Notes: generated from the sequence alone by a model not told the origin. A stretch of DNA of 64,000 nucleotides from Sorangium cellulosum (GCF_002950945.1 NZ_CP012673.1:14189501-14253500), one strand, 5' to 3'; counted from the first letter of the stretch, positions 1 to 9,832 are shown. Program-made: numbers and translations.

Positions 1-376
1 TGAGGGGCGTGTGTTGGCCGCGGTGCAGGTGCGATTGCGTGGTTGCGCGCTGCCCTGCTCGAGCGTTGGTCGGAACGTCGAGTGAGCGTTGATCGGACGT
101 CTTCGAGCGCGCTTCGAACGCGCTCCGAACGCGCTCCGAAGAACAGTTTCTCAAACGTTTCTCGGGTGTTCCGAGAGAGCGGGTCTCGCGTCGCGATCGC
201 GTGTCCCCCGATCCGCCTCGACCGTTTCGAGATCGTTTCGCGGCCCCGTCCGGCGCCGCAATCGTGTGGAGTTCGAGGGGGTTGAGCGTGCGCCCGGGGG
301 CGGGGAGGCGGGGGACGCCTGGAGAGGGAGGACCCTGCCTGAAAGGCAAAGTCCGTCCGGGGGAGAGGCGCGCTGG
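1..376. other. Non-coding stretch downstream of rnr
   Basis: No reading frame here has a credible start or family signature; the open frames are by-products of high GC. The stretch lies 3' of the minus-strand rnr gene. It carries short degenerate direct repeats: three 11-bp units of the form CGAACGCGCTC at 104-136, and a related pair beginning GAGCGTTG at 61 and 84. No convincing terminator hairpin with a T-run was found for rnr. Confidence 0.5.
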
Positions 377-2779
377 TCAGCGCTGCTTCTTGCGCACCTT
401 CTTGGTCTTGCCGCCCTTCGCGCCCTTGCCCGTCTTGCCGGCCGTGGCGCCGTTCGTGAGCCTGCCGCTCGCCGCCTTGGTGCTCTTGGTGCTCTTGACA
501 CGGCGCTTGGCCCGTGTGTCCGCCGCGTCGCGCCGCAGGCGCTCCCGCCGCTGCCCGCCCGAGGCCTCCTCGAGCGCCCCGGCGAGCCGCCGGCCGTAGA
601 TGGTGCGCCGGAGGATGGCGACGTCCTCGATCTGCACGAGCATCACGTCGCCGATCGCGATGCGGTCGCCCGACCGGAGGCCGAAGACGCGCAGCCCCTC
701 GTCGTCGATCTCGTACTGGTCCGGGCCGAGCGACTCCATCCGGACGAGCACGTCGACGAAGGGGGCCTCGACGTTGACGTACACGCCCGTCCCCACGATC
801 CCCGTGACCGTGCCCTCGAACGTGTCCCCGAGCCGCGAGCGCATCAGGAGCGCGCGGTGCAGGTCGACCACCTCGCGCTCCACCTCCATCGCCTTGCGCT
901 CGCGCTCCGACGCCGTGATCGCCGCCTCGCGCAGCCGCTCGAGGGCCTCCTCGCTCCGGTCGACGCGCTCGCCCCGCAGCACCGCCCGGATGGCCCGGTG
1001 CGCCGTGATGTCCGGGTAGCGCCGGATGGGCGAGGTGAAGTGCAGGTACGCGCTCGAGGCCAGGCCGAAGTGGCCCACGTTGGCCACGTCGTACACCGCC
1101 TGCTTCATCGCGCGCAGCAGCAGCATGTGCAGCACCTGCTTCTGCGGGTGCGCGTCGAGCTTCTTCAGGAACACCGAGAGCCGCTTCGGATCGGCCGCGT
1201 CCTCCGGGTCGAACAGGAGCCCGAGCTCCCCGCACATCGTCGCGAAGCGCTCGAGCTTCGCCTGGTCCGGGGGCGCGTGGTACCGGAACACCGTCGGGAT
1301 CTTCTGGTCGACCACGAACTGCGCGCACGTCTCGTTCGCGAGGAGCATCAGCTCCTCGATCAGCTGGTAGGCCTTCGCCACGCCCGGGTCGTGGCTGCGC
1401 TTCTGCACGTCGACCGGCGCGCCCGTCTCCGGATCGAGCACCACCTTCGCCTCGGGCAGGTCGAGGTCGAGCGCGCCCCGCCGCATCCGCTTGCCGCGGA
1501 GCAGCCGGGCGAGGTCCCACATCACCTGGAGATCGTTCCGCACCGCCTCGGCCTCGGGGCTGCGGGGAGGCTCGGCGGTGAAGCCGAGCGCGCGCGCCAC
1601 GCCGGGGTAGGTGAGCTTCGCGATCGAGCGGATGTACCCCTCGACGACGCGGGCCTTCCGCACGGTCCCCGTCGGGTCGAGCTCCACCTCGACGCACAGG
1701 CAGAGCCGGATCACGCCGGGCAGGAGCGAGCACAGGTTCGACGACAGCGCCCGCGGCAGCATCGGGATCGCGCGGTCGGGCAGGTAGATCGAGTTGCCCC
1801 GCGCGAGCGCCGTCCGGTCGAGCGCGCTGCCCGGCCGCACGTAGTGCGACACGTCCGCGATCGCGATCCAGGCCCGGTACGAGCCGTCCTCCTCGCGGAT
1901 CACCCAGACCGCGTCGTCGTGGTCGCGCGCGTCCTCCGGGTCGATCGTCGGCATCGGCAGGTGGGTGAGGTCCACCCGCCCCTCGAGCGCCTCGGGCGGC
2001 ACCTCGCCGCCGAACCCCTCGGCCTCGGCGATCGCGTCGGCCGGGTGCTCCTCCTCGATCCCCTCGCGCAGCAGGATCTTCGCGACCTCGACGTTCGGGT
2101 CGCCGGGCGCCCCGAGCACGGCCTCGAGCACGCCCTCCGGGTTCTCCTCGGGCAGATCCGGGTAACGCACGATCGTCGCGACCGCCGCGGCGCCGTCCTC
2201 CGCGTCGGGCGGCGTGAGCGGCCCGCCCGGCTCGCGCGGCACGAGCACGATCGGCCCGCGCACGCGGCCGTCGTCCGGCTCGATCCAGGCGCTCCGGCCG
2301 CGCCGCCGGAGCACGCCCGCCACGCGCGCGTGGCGCCGCTTGACCACCCGGACGATCTCCCCCTCCACGCCGCGCTGCGAGCGCCGCGCGATGCGCACCG
2401 CGACGGTGTCGCCGTGCAGCGCCCCGCCCATCGCCTCGGGCGAGACGTAGACGTCGTCGGCCGCCCCGCCGAGCGCCACGAAGCCGAAGCCGCGCGGGTG
2501 CACGGTGAGCGTCCCCTCGTGCTCGGCGCCGCGCGCCGCGACCTGCTGGCGGCTCAGGCGGAACCGCTGGCCGGGGAGGGCGACGATGCTCCCCTCCAGC
2601 GAGAGCTCCTCGAGCAGCCGCTGCAGCTTCGCGTAGCGGCTCGGCTCCACCCCGAGCCGCTCGGCGATCTCGTTCGCGTGCAGGGCGCGCTGGAAGGAAG
2701 ACAGGAGGTCGACCACCGCCTCGCGGCGGCGCGCGGCCGAGCCGGTCTTCGGGGAGTCTTCACGGGAAGTGGAACGCAT
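377..2779 (-). CDS. rnr: Ribonuclease R (3'-5' exoribonuclease)
   Basis: An 800-residue RNB-family exoribonuclease that degrades structured RNA processively from the 3' end. Visible in order: an N-terminal winged-helix segment (about 20-80), a cold-shock RNA-binding region (about 95-165, HPRGFGFV), the RNB catalytic core with the acidic cluster TIDPEDARDHDDA that holds the metal-binding aspartates, a C-terminal S1 domain (GTVTGIVGTGVYV), and a very basic Lys/Gly-rich tail, as is usual for RNase R rather than RNase II. The length fits the family. The start is the ATG at 2779. The only -10-like element just upstream is TAGTCG, six bases before the ATG. It is transcribed divergently from the VKOR-DsbA gene across 96 bp. 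Confidence 0.95.
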   Translation of the reverse strand: MRSTSREDSPKTGSAARRREAVVDLLSSFQRALHANEIAERLGVEPSRYAKLQRLLEELSLEGSIVALPGQRFRLSRQQVAARGAEHEGTLTVHPRGFGFVALGGAADDVYVSPEAMGGALHGDTVAVRIARRSQRGVEGEIVRVVKRRHARVAGVLRRRGRSAWIEPDDGRVRGPIVLVPREPGGPLTPPDAEDGAAAVATIVRYPDLPEENPEGVLEAVLGAPGDPNVEVAKILLREGIEEEHPADAIAEAEGFGGEVPPEALEGRVDLTHLPMPTIDPEDARDHDDAVWVIREEDGSYRAWIAIADVSHYVRPGSALDRTALARGNSIYLPDRAIPMLPRALSSNLCSLLPGVIRLCLCVEVELDPTGTVRKARVVEGYIRSIAKLTYPGVARALGFTAEPPRSPEAEAVRNDLQVMWDLARLLRGKRMRRGALDLDLPEAKVVLDPETGAPVDVQKRSHDPGVAKAYQLIEELMLLANETCAQFVVDQKIPTVFRYHAPPDQAKLERFATMCGELGLLFDPEDAADPKRLSVFLKKLDAHPQKQVLHMLLLRAMKQAVYDVANVGHFGLASSAYLHFTSPIRRYPDITAHRAIRAVLRGERVDRSEEALERLREAAITASERERKAMEVEREVVDLHRALLMRSRLGDTFEGTVTGIVGTGVYVNVEAPFVDVLVRMESLGPDQYEIDDEGLRVFGLRSGDRIAIGDVMLVQIEDVAILRRTIYGRRLAGALEEASGGQRRERLRRDAADTRAKRRVKSTKSTKAASGRLTNGATAGKTGKGAKGGKTKKVRKKQR

Positions 2780-2875
2780 GCATCTCGACTAGCACGAGTC
2801 TTCTCTCCTCGCGCTGGCTGTCCCCGCCCGGGTCCGGTATGCCTCGAGCCCACTTCTTTCGAGCCGCCACGACCG

Positions 2876-4249
2876 ATGCTGCTGAACTCGATCGCCCTGC
2901 TCCTCGCGCTCTCGCTCCTCGTCTACCTCGCCGGCAGGGGCAACGTCTTCGCGGCGCGTCCGGCCGGCGACGGACAGCCCGGGCGCGGCGCCTCTACCGC
3001 GCATCGGGCGAGCCCCGACGCGCTCGGGACATCGGCCGCCGACGTGTACGCCGGGCGCGCCCGGTTCCTCGTCTCGCTGTTCCGGATCGCGCTCTTCGTG
3101 GCGATCGCGGCGAGCGCGGCGCTCGTGGTCGAGTACCAGAACGCGGGGGATCCCGCCTTCTGCGGCGTCTCGTCGGGCTGCTTCGCCGTCCGGGTATCGC
3201 CGTACAGCCGGCTGCTCGGGATCCCGCTGCCGAACGTCGGCCTCATCGCCTACACCACGCTGCTCGCGGCCTCGCTGACGGCGCGCGCGCGCTGGCACCA
3301 CGCCGCGATCGCCGCGGCCGCGGCGGTCGGCGGCCTCGCCGCCATCGTGCTGCTCGGGCTGCAGGCCTTCGCGGTCGGCGCGTTCTGCGCGTGGTGCATC
3401 GCGGTCGACCTCGCCGCGCTCGTCGCGGCCGGCGCCTCGGCGCTCGTCGCGTGGCAGGCGTGGCGCATGCCGGGCGACGCCTTCGAGCGCGCCGCCGGCA
3501 ACCGCCTCGCGAGCACCACCGCGTGGGGCGCGGCGGCGGTCGCCGCGATCGGCCTGCCGTTCCTCTGGGGCAACCACCCGGTCATCCCGCCGCTCCCCCC
3601 GGAGATCGCGGCGATGCAGGCGCCGGGCAAGATCACGGTCGTCGCCTTCACCGACTTCGAGTGCCCCTTCTGCCGGCGGCTGCACCCGGAGCTCAGCAAG
3701 ATGGAGGAGGCCTACGGCGACCGGGTGCACCACGTGCGCAAGATGGTGCCGCTCCCGATCCACCCCGGCGCGCTGCCCGCCGCGAAGGCTTACGTCTGCA
3801 CGCCCGAGGACAGGCGCGAGCAGGCCGCGTCGCTGCTCTACAGCGCGCCGCCCGGCAGGCTCACCGGGGAGCGCGTCGCCTCCGTCCTCGCGCCGCTCGG
3901 CCTCCCCGCCGAGGCGCTGTCGGCCTGCCTCGCCGCGCCCGAGACGGAGGCGGCGATCGGCGCCGATGTCGCCCTGTATGGGCGGATGGAGGCGCGCGGG
4001 CTCCCCTTGACGTACGTCGGGCCGCGGCTCGTCATGGGGTACAACCCCGAGCGGATCCGGGAGGCGTTGCGCCGCGAGGCCGCGGGCGACACGCTGAGCC
4101 TGCCGCTCCCGCTGCTCTTCGTCGCCCTGTTCGGGGCGTGCGCGGTCGCGGTGATCGTGGGCGGCCGGGCGCCCGCGCGCCGCCGCCCGGGCCCGGACGA
4201 CACGGTCCCCTCGCCGGGGTCCTCCGCGTCGAGCGAGCCGCCGCGGTGA
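2876..4249 (+). CDS. VKOR-DsbA fusion, disulfide-bond forming membrane protein
   Basis: A 457-residue fusion of a vitamin K epoxide reductase domain with a thioredoxin-fold oxidase. The VKOR half has several hydrophobic segments, the loop cysteine pair CGVSSGC (about residues 97-103) and the active-site CAWC at residues 171-174. The C-terminal thioredoxin half carries FECPFC (first Cys at residue 263) and is followed by one more hydrophobic segment near the C-terminus. In this family VKOR oxidises the thioredoxin partner with quinone as acceptor, and the partner oxidises periplasmic proteins; the fusion joins both steps. The frame is open far upstream, but homology to the membrane domain begins at the ATG at 2876, inside the rnr-divergent intergenic region. 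Confident in family; the exact substrate is unknown. Confidence 0.88.
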   Translation: MLLNSIALLLALSLLVYLAGRGNVFAARPAGDGQPGRGASTAHRASPDALGTSAADVYAGRARFLVSLFRIALFVAIAASAALVVEYQNAGDPAFCGVSSGCFAVRVSPYSRLLGIPLPNVGLIAYTTLLAASLTARARWHHAAIAAAAAVGGLAAIVLLGLQAFAVGAFCAWCIAVDLAALVAAGASALVAWQAWRMPGDAFERAAGNRLASTTAWGAAAVAAIGLPFLWGNHPVIPPLPPEIAAMQAPGKITVVAFTDFECPFCRRLHPELSKMEEAYGDRVHHVRKMVPLPIHPGALPAAKAYVCTPEDRREQAASLLYSAPPGRLTGERVASVLAPLGLPAEALSACLAAPETEAAIGADVALYGRMEARGLPLTYVGPRLVMGYNPERIREALRREAAGDTLSLPLPLLFVALFGACAVAVIVGGRAPARRRPGPDDTVPSPGSSASSEPPR

Positions 4250-4318
4250 GCCGCGGGCGGCGGTGCGGGCCGCCGCGCCGTGCCTTTCACGGCTGCTCGT
4301 CGGGTGACAGAATAGCTC

Positions 4319-5494
4319 ATGTCAGATCATCCCGAGCACGCCGCCAAGCTCCCGCTGGAGTTCTTCCGACAGCTTCCCAAGACCGATCTGCACGTCCACC
4401 TCGACGGCTCCCTCCGCCTCGAGACGATCATCGAGCTCGCCCGCAGCCACCGCGTCGAGCTCCCCACGTACGAGCCAGCCGAGCTGCGCAAGGTGATGAA
4501 CCTAGGGCAGAACTGCGGCTCGCTGGTCGAGTACCTCAAGGCGTTCGACATCACGCTGCGCGTCCTGCAGACCGAGGAGGCGCTCTACCGCGTCGCGTAC
4601 GAGCTCGCGGAGGACGCCGCGCGCGAGAACGTCCGTTACATGGAGGTCCGCTACTCGCCGATGCTGCACACCCGCCTCGGGCTGCGGCTCACCAGCGTGG
4701 TCGAGGCGGTGCTCGCCGGGCTCAGGGCGGCGCACGACGCGCTGGGCATCGAGAGCAACGTCATCGTCTGCGGCATCCGCAACATCTCGCCGGAGTCGTC
4801 GCTGGAGATGGCGGAGCTCGCGGTCGCCTACAAGGGCCGCGGCGTCGTCGGCTTCGACCTCGCCGGCGCCGAGTACGACCACCCGGCGAAGCACCACAAG
4901 GCGGCCTTCCAGCTCGTGCGCCAGAACAACATCAACTGCACCATCCACGCCGGCGAGGCGTACGGCCCCGAGTCGATCGCGCAGGCGCTGCACGTCTGCG
5001 GCGCGCACCGGATCGGCCACGGGTGCCGGCTGCGCGAGGACGGCGACCTGCTCCACTACATCAACGACCACCGCATCCCGCTCGAGTGCTGCCCGTCGTC
5101 GAACGTGCAGACCGGCGCCGTGCGGGACCTCGCCTCGCACCCGCTGAAGCTCTACCAGAGCCTCGGCCTGCGCGTGACGGTCAACACCGACAACCGGCTC
5201 GTCACCGACACGACCGTGTCCCACGAGCTCTGGCACTGCCACACGAAGATGGGGTTCGGCCTGAAGGAGATCAAATCGATGATCGTGGCCGGCTTCAAGA
5301 GCGCGTTCTTGCCGTTCCACATCAAGCAGGGCTACCTCCGCCGCGTCACCGAGGACCTCGAGCGCTTCTCCGCCGACGGCTCGATCGGCGTGGCCCAGCC
5401 GGCCGCGGCGCTCGAGCACGACCTGCTCGCGAGGGACGGCAAGGACGGGACACGGCTCGGCGCCGCGGCGCCCGTCGAGAAGGCCGCCAACTGA
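4319..5494 (+). CDS. add: Adenosine deaminase
   Basis: A 391-residue amidohydrolase-superfamily enzyme that converts adenosine to inosine in purine salvage. Zinc ligands are visible as HVHLDGS near the N-terminus (about residues 25-31) and a later HAGEAYG containing the catalytic Glu. GHGCRL and the TVNTDN segment supply further metal and catalytic residues. The last motif reads TDN rather than the TDD of E. coli Add, a variant common in bacterial homologues. No Shine-Dalgarno is evident before the ATG at 4319. The C-terminal 40 residues are low-complexity Ala/Gly/Arg and look like an extension. It sits 69 bp after the VKOR-DsbA gene in the same direction and convergent with nadE. Adenine deaminase is an alternative, but the motifs favour Add. 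Confidence 0.9.
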   Translation: MSDHPEHAAKLPLEFFRQLPKTDLHVHLDGSLRLETIIELARSHRVELPTYEPAELRKVMNLGQNCGSLVEYLKAFDITLRVLQTEEALYRVAYELAEDAARENVRYMEVRYSPMLHTRLGLRLTSVVEAVLAGLRAAHDALGIESNVIVCGIRNISPESSLEMAELAVAYKGRGVVGFDLAGAEYDHPAKHHKAAFQLVRQNNINCTIHAGEAYGPESIAQALHVCGAHRIGHGCRLREDGDLLHYINDHRIPLECCPSSNVQTGAVRDLASHPLKLYQSLGLRVTVNTDNRLVTDTTVSHELWHCHTKMGFGLKEIKSMIVAGFKSAFLPFHIKQGYLRRVTEDLERFSADGSIGVAQPAAALEHDLLARDGKDGTRLGAAAPVEKAAN

Positions 5495-5536
5495 GACGCG
5501 GGGCCGGGCGCGCCCGCGGGCGCGCCCGGCGCGGGC

Positions 5537-7456
5537 TCAGCCGCCCTTCCACTCGGTCCGCTGCACCACGGGCAGCTGCAGCGCCCGCTCGCGGTCGAGG
5601 TCGAGCGACCCGAGGTGGATCGCGATCGGCGACTGCACCCACTTGAAGATCGATCGGGAGAACAGCGTCGCGAACTTCTCCGCCCAGGCCCGCAGCGCGG
5701 CGGGATCCTTGTCGGGGAACAGGCTGGGGAGCGCCTGCCCCACCTCGTCGGCGGCGAGCTTCTCGGCGCCGTACAGGTAGAGGCACGCGTCGAGCACCTC
5801 GAACGGCATGAGCTCGGCCTCGCCCGACTGGTTCTCGGCGAGCTCCGGCCCCGCGGTGGTGGCGAGCGTCTGCTGGATCCCCTTCCAGCCGTAGCGCCGG
5901 AAGAGCCGGTCGATCAGCGCGATGACGACCGTCTTCGGCAGGTTGGCGATCACGCTGAACGCCCCCTCGAGATCGCCGCCGACCGTCGTGTAGCCGAGCG
6001 CCTTCTCGCTCATGTTCCCCGTCTGCAGGAACAGCGCGCCGCTCGTGTTCGCCCAGTTCCACATGCGCTGGCCGCGGATGCGCGCCTGCACGTTCTGCTT
6101 CGTGAGCTCGGTGAGCTGCCGGTCGTCGCCGAGCATCGACCGCGCGGCCTCGATCTCCCGGGGGAACGCGTCCTCGATCGGGATCACCGCGAAGGACACC
6201 CCGAGATCCTCGGCGATCTGCGCCGCCGCCCGGTGCGTCGCGTCGCTGGAGTAGCGCGACGGCATGAAGAACGCGTAGAGCGAGGTCTTGAGCTGCGCGC
6301 GCAGCGCCTCGCCGTGCAGGTCCGGGTAGATGAGCTGCACCGCGCGCCAGGCGACGAGCAGCGTGAGCAGCGAGTCGCGCCCGCCCGAGAGCGCGAGGCC
6401 GATGCCCTTGAACGCGCCGATCTTGCGGTAGTAGTCGGCGACGCCGAGCGCGAGCGCCTCGTAGAACTCGTCGAGCAGCTCGTCGCGCGGGGAGATCGAC
6501 GGCAGCGACGTCGCGGGCAGGAACGCGGTCGTGCCCGGCGGCGGGGCGGGGTAGGCGAGGCGCGAGCGGTCCGCGGTCTCGCCGCCGATCCGCAAGGTCT
6601 CCACCATGTGCGGGGAGGCGCGGCGGAACTCCTCGAGGTCGCTGCGCCAGGTGCTCGCCTCGCGGCGGCAGCGCGTGGTCCGGTCGAGGTCGACGATCGC
6701 CGCGGAGAACCCCTCGCGGAACCGCGGCGCCTCCAGCATCGGGCGGCCGTTCTGGTTGATGAACCCGCCGCCGTCGAACACGAGCCCGTCGTTGCCGCCG
6801 ACCATGTTCGCGTACGCGATCGTGCACTGGTTGTCGGCCGCGCGGGTCGCGATCATCTCGCGCCGCGTGCTCGCCACGCCGGCGCGGAACGGCGACGCCG
6901 AGATGTTGCAGACGAGCTCGGCGCCCGCGTAGCAGCGGCGCCGCATCGGCCCGTCGGGCGACCAGATGTCCTCGCAGACCTCGACGGCGATCGTCCCGAA
7001 ATCGAACGCGTAGATGCGGTCGCCGCAGGGCACGCCGCCGGCGTCGAGCTCCATGAACGGCATGCCGCGCGAGAACGTGCGCGCCTCGTAGAAGATGTTG
7101 TACGTCGGCAGCTTCTCCTTGGGGCAGAACGCGATCACCCGGCCGCGGTGCACGAGCGCGCCCGCGTTGAAGAGATCGCCGCCGACGCCGACGGTCACGC
7201 CGATGACGAACACCGCGCGGAGCGCCGCGGTCTCCGCGGCGAACCGGCGGAGCTCGCGCTGCTGGCTCTCGACGAAGGCGGGCCACTGCACGAGGTCCTC
7301 GGACGCGTAGCCGCCGATCACCTGCTCCGGGAAGACCGCCACGGTGACGTCCTCGCGCGCCATGGCGTGGGCGAGCGAGATGCACCGGTCGGTGTTCGAG
7401 CGGACGGCGCCGACGGTGGCGTTGACGTTGGCGATCCCGATCTTGACGAGGCGCAT
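5537..7456 (-). CDS. nadE: Glutamine-dependent NAD+ synthetase
   Basis: A 639-residue two-domain enzyme for the last step of NAD synthesis, amidating deamido-NAD with ammonia released from glutamine. The N-terminal nitrilase-type glutaminase shows the catalytic triad context: Glu in FPEQVIGGY, Lys in CPKEKLPTYN and the nucleophile Cys in VEVCEDIW. The C-terminal synthetase has the PP-loop SGGRDS, where most homologues read SGGVDS or SGGLDS. The gene starts 10 bp after the stop codon of the upstream lipoprotein gene on the same strand, so the two are probably co-transcribed. The 3' end faces the adenosine deaminase gene. Confidence 0.93.
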   Translation of the reverse strand: MRLVKIGIANVNATVGAVRSNTDRCISLAHAMAREDVTVAVFPEQVIGGYASEDLVQWPAFVESQQRELRRFAAETAALRAVFVIGVTVGVGGDLFNAGALVHRGRVIAFCPKEKLPTYNIFYEARTFSRGMPFMELDAGGVPCGDRIYAFDFGTIAVEVCEDIWSPDGPMRRRCYAGAELVCNISASPFRAGVASTRREMIATRAADNQCTIAYANMVGGNDGLVFDGGGFINQNGRPMLEAPRFREGFSAAIVDLDRTTRCRREASTWRSDLEEFRRASPHMVETLRIGGETADRSRLAYPAPPPGTTAFLPATSLPSISPRDELLDEFYEALALGVADYYRKIGAFKGIGLALSGGRDSLLTLLVAWRAVQLIYPDLHGEALRAQLKTSLYAFFMPSRYSSDATHRAAAQIAEDLGVSFAVIPIEDAFPREIEAARSMLGDDRQLTELTKQNVQARIRGQRMWNWANTSGALFLQTGNMSEKALGYTTVGGDLEGAFSVIANLPKTVVIALIDRLFRRYGWKGIQQTLATTAGPELAENQSGEAELMPFEVLDACLYLYGAEKLAADEVGQALPSLFPDKDPAALRAWAEKFATLFSRSIFKWVQSPIAIHLGSLDLDRERALQLPVVQRTEWKGG

Positions 7457-7466
7457 CGGCGGGAGC

Positions 7467-8435
7467 CTAGCGCGGCAGCACGGCGCTGAGCAGGCCGAAG
7501 AGCTTGTCGATCTCGCCCGGCGTCACGCGCCGCTTCGCCTTCACCCGGTCCCCCTCGGCGAAGAACGCGATCGGATCGACGACGCGGACCTTCACGAACG
7601 CGATGCGGAACGTGGTCGTGCGCTCGACCTCCTCGGCGAGGAGCTCCGCGTCGCGGGCGGCCTGCTCGGGGCTCTCGCTCGCGCCGTCGAGATCGACCAC
7701 GGCCCCGCCGTCCTGGGTCAGCGTCACGGCGGCCTCGAGCGACCGCACGGTGGGCGGCACCCGGGGGGCGCGCGGCGCCCTCAGCGTCCGCGCCGGGTCG
7801 AGCGCGGTGGCGACGGCGGCCTCGTCGCCGGTCGGGTCGGGGAAGCCCCCCGTGCCGACGAAGCGCCGCGCCTCGCGCGCCTTGTCCACCGGCAGCACCA
7901 CGAGGAAGTCCGGCTCGATGGTCGCGATCACGCGGGTCTGCCCCCGGACGGTCACGCGCACCGCCGGCACGCCGAGCCCGGTCTCCTCGGTCCCCGGCGG
8001 GTCGCTGCGCGAGAGCAGGGTGTCGATCCCCGCCGCCAGCCGGTCCGGCGGCACGTTGTGCTGGAGGACGGCCACCGCCTCGCCCCCGGCGTCCGCGCGC
8101 GGCGCGGTGACGAAGGCGCGCTCGATGTCCCGCTCGGGATCGAGCCCCGTGCCGGTGAGCACCGGGCCCCACAGATCGAGCGCCGCGAGCCGCGCCATGA
8201 TCGGGTGGCCGCGGGTCCTGTCGGCGTAGACGAGCACCGAGACCTTCCCCCCGGCGACGGCCTGCGCGATCGCGCCGGCGTTGCGCGGCTTCGGCGGCGG
8301 CGGGGCCTCCGCGCCGGCCGGCTTCCCCGGCGAGGAGCCGCACGCGATCGCGAGGAGCGCGGCGCCGATGACGAGCAGCCGCAGCGTCGCGCGGCGCGTC
8401 GCCGCGGCGAGCCCTTGGTGAACGGACCACATCAC
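7467..8435 (-). CDS. Predicted lipoprotein of unknown function
   Basis: 322 residues with a lipoprotein signal (hydrophobic run ending LLAIAC, Cys as likely lipidation site) followed by a Pro/Ala-rich linker. The rest is a mixed alpha/beta protein with segments such as VSVLVYADRTRG and VVVLPVDKAREARRF. I do not recognise a family. It lies directly upstream of nadE with a 10-bp gap, so it is probably in the same operon. Start choices are GTG at 8435 or ATG at 8432. A TAACGT at 8442-8447 on the minus strand lies six bases before the GTG, which suggests a leaderless message. Confidence 0.7.
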   Translation of the reverse strand: MMWSVHQGLAAATRRATLRLLVIGAALLAIACGSSPGKPAGAEAPPPPKPRNAGAIAQAVAGGKVSVLVYADRTRGHPIMARLAALDLWGPVLTGTGLDPERDIERAFVTAPRADAGGEAVAVLQHNVPPDRLAAGIDTLLSRSDPPGTEETGLGVPAVRVTVRGQTRVIATIEPDFLVVLPVDKAREARRFVGTGGFPDPTGDEAAVATALDPARTLRAPRAPRVPPTVRSLEAAVTLTQDGGAVVDLDGASESPEQAARDAELLAEEVERTTTFRIAFVKVRVVDPIAFFAEGDRVKAKRRVTPGEIDKLFGLLSAVLPR

Positions 8436-8652
8436 CCGCCGACGTTACCTGGACCCGCCCGATCCCGGAACCGTTCATGGAAGCAGAGAAGGAGAGACCA
8501 CAGCGGCCATCCCTCTTCCTCGTATCGAGACCTGGAGTAGGATGCGCGTTCCGCGGTCCACGCCTGCGCTCGTGCGCCGCAAGGATCCGGGTCCCGCAAG
8601 GCCGCGGACGCGGAGCCCGACCCACGTTGACGTTGAAGAGGAGTGTCACCCC

Positions 8653-9516
8653 ATGGCGGTCCGTCCTTCCGACCTGCACGCGATCCCCCTGTTCGAGAGA
8701 ATCACGGAGGACCACCTCGACGAGCTGATGATGGCGTTCCAGCGCCAGGAAGTCCCCGCCGGCCATGTGCTCTTCGAGGCCGGGAGCGAGCCGGCGCACC
8801 TGCACCTCTTGGTCCAGGGCGAGGTCGCGCTGGTCGAGGCGGGCGAGACGCGCTTCCGCCTGCACCCCATCTCGCCGATCGGCGAGCTCGGCGCGCTGAC
8901 CGGCCTCCGGCGGATGACGACCGCGGTGACGACGCAGCCCTCGGAGATCTGGCGCATCGGCGCCGCCGAGCTCCACGACTTCTTCGAGGAGCACGGCGAC
9001 GTCGCGTACCCCTTCTACAACAACCTCCTCAACGTCGTCGCTGGCAAGATCCGGCGCGACGGGCGGCGGATCGAGGAGGTCCGCGCGAACCTCATCCGCA
9101 CGCAGAAGGCGATGAAGCGGCTGCTCGAGCTCGTGCTCGACAGCGAGGAGACGCCGCTGAGCAAGGTCATCTGCGCGACGCTCGAGGAGCTGATCGAGCG
9201 GAACCGTCGCTCGCATTACATGGTCGAGCCGGCGCACACGCTGAAGAGCTCGGTCCGCCTGGACAACGGCGAGATCGTCCCGGTGCTCGAGCTCTCCGAC
9301 GGCTGGCTGCGCCTCGGCGGGCTGCGCGGCGCCGTGAAGGGCGCGGACTGGAGCGGCGTGCTCATCCTGCCCACGCGCGAGATCCCGGTGATCGGGACCA
9401 TCGACTCGGTCAACGATCAAGGCGCGCTGGTGAAGCTCGAGCTCCTGATCGACGAGTACGCCGCCGAGCTCCAGGAGTACCTGACGCGCCTCCAGATGCT
9501 GGATTTCGTGGTGTGA
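8653..9516 (+). CDS. Cyclic-nucleotide-binding-domain protein
   Basis: A 287-residue protein. Residues about 8-125 form a CAP-type cyclic-nucleotide-binding beta-roll (IPLFERITEDHLDELM, then the PIGELGALTGLRR phosphate-cassette-like segment with G-E-L and a following Arg). A helical segment covers about 126-190. The C-terminal ~95 residues are beta-rich (RLDNGEIVPVLELSDGWLRLGG) and resemble a PilZ-type barrel in feel, but lack clear PilZ motifs. There is no helix-turn-helix, so it is probably not a classical CRP-type transcription factor. ATG 8653 is chosen over an in-frame ATG at 8542 because GAAGAGGAG at 8635-8643 is a good ribosome-binding site and the domain starts at once. The tRNA-Leu gene follows. 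Confidence 0.8.
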   Translation: MAVRPSDLHAIPLFERITEDHLDELMMAFQRQEVPAGHVLFEAGSEPAHLHLLVQGEVALVEAGETRFRLHPISPIGELGALTGLRRMTTAVTTQPSEIWRIGAAELHDFFEEHGDVAYPFYNNLLNVVAGKIRRDGRRIEEVRANLIRTQKAMKRLLELVLDSEETPLSKVICATLEELIERNRRSHYMVEPAHTLKSSVRLDNGEIVPVLELSDGWLRLGGLRGAVKGADWSGVLILPTREIPVIGTIDSVNDQGALVKLELLIDEYAAELQEYLTRLQMLDFVV

Positions 9517-9631
9517 TGTCGGGGTGTTGCGCGCGCCTCGGCGCCTCGCCTCGGCGCGCCTGGCCGCCCTCGTGGTTGCCAGGGTCGCGTCGGGTGATCT
9601 AGGGTTCCGCAGCGCGACATCGCAGCGCCGA

Positions 9632-9714
9632 GCCGAAGTGGCGGAATGGCAAACGCGGCGGATTCAAAATCCGCTGTCCTCACGGGCTTGTGGGTTCGAG
9701 TCCCACCTTCGGTA
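9632..9714 (+). tRNA. tRNA-Leu (anticodon CAA)
   Basis: An 83-nt class II tRNA. The acceptor stem GCCGAAG (9632-9638) pairs with CTTCGGT (9707-9713), with discriminator A at 9714. The anticodon stem GCGGA (9658-9662) pairs with TCCGC (9670-9674) around the loop TTCAAAA, giving anticodon CAA at 9665-9667 (codon UUG). A long variable arm and a T-arm with GGTTCGAGTCC are present. The 3' CCA is not encoded (the sequence after A9714 is CCG). No integrase or attachment repeat is visible beside it. Confidence 0.96.
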
Positions 9715-9832
9715 CCGAAACGGATTCTCTGGACGGCCGGCAGCCGTCCGTGGCGCTGGTCGATCCTGGGCAGCGCGTTCCGCCGGAACAGGCGTCGGCC
9801 CCGCGGCGCCGGGGCTGCTACGCTCGGCGCCC

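Noticed and set aside
89..2875. Open frame running upstream of the VKOR-DsbA gene, opposite rnr
   Set aside because: It is the antisense of rnr, with Arg/His/Leu-rich composition and no family pattern; VKOR homology begins at 2876.
7464..7469. TAGGCT seven bases before the nadE ATG, considered as a leaderless -10
   Set aside because: It includes the stop codon of the upstream gene, and nadE is most simply the second gene of an operon, so it was not counted.
9632..9714. tRNA-Leu considered as an integration site
   Set aside because: No integrase and no repeated tRNA 3' end was seen nearby.
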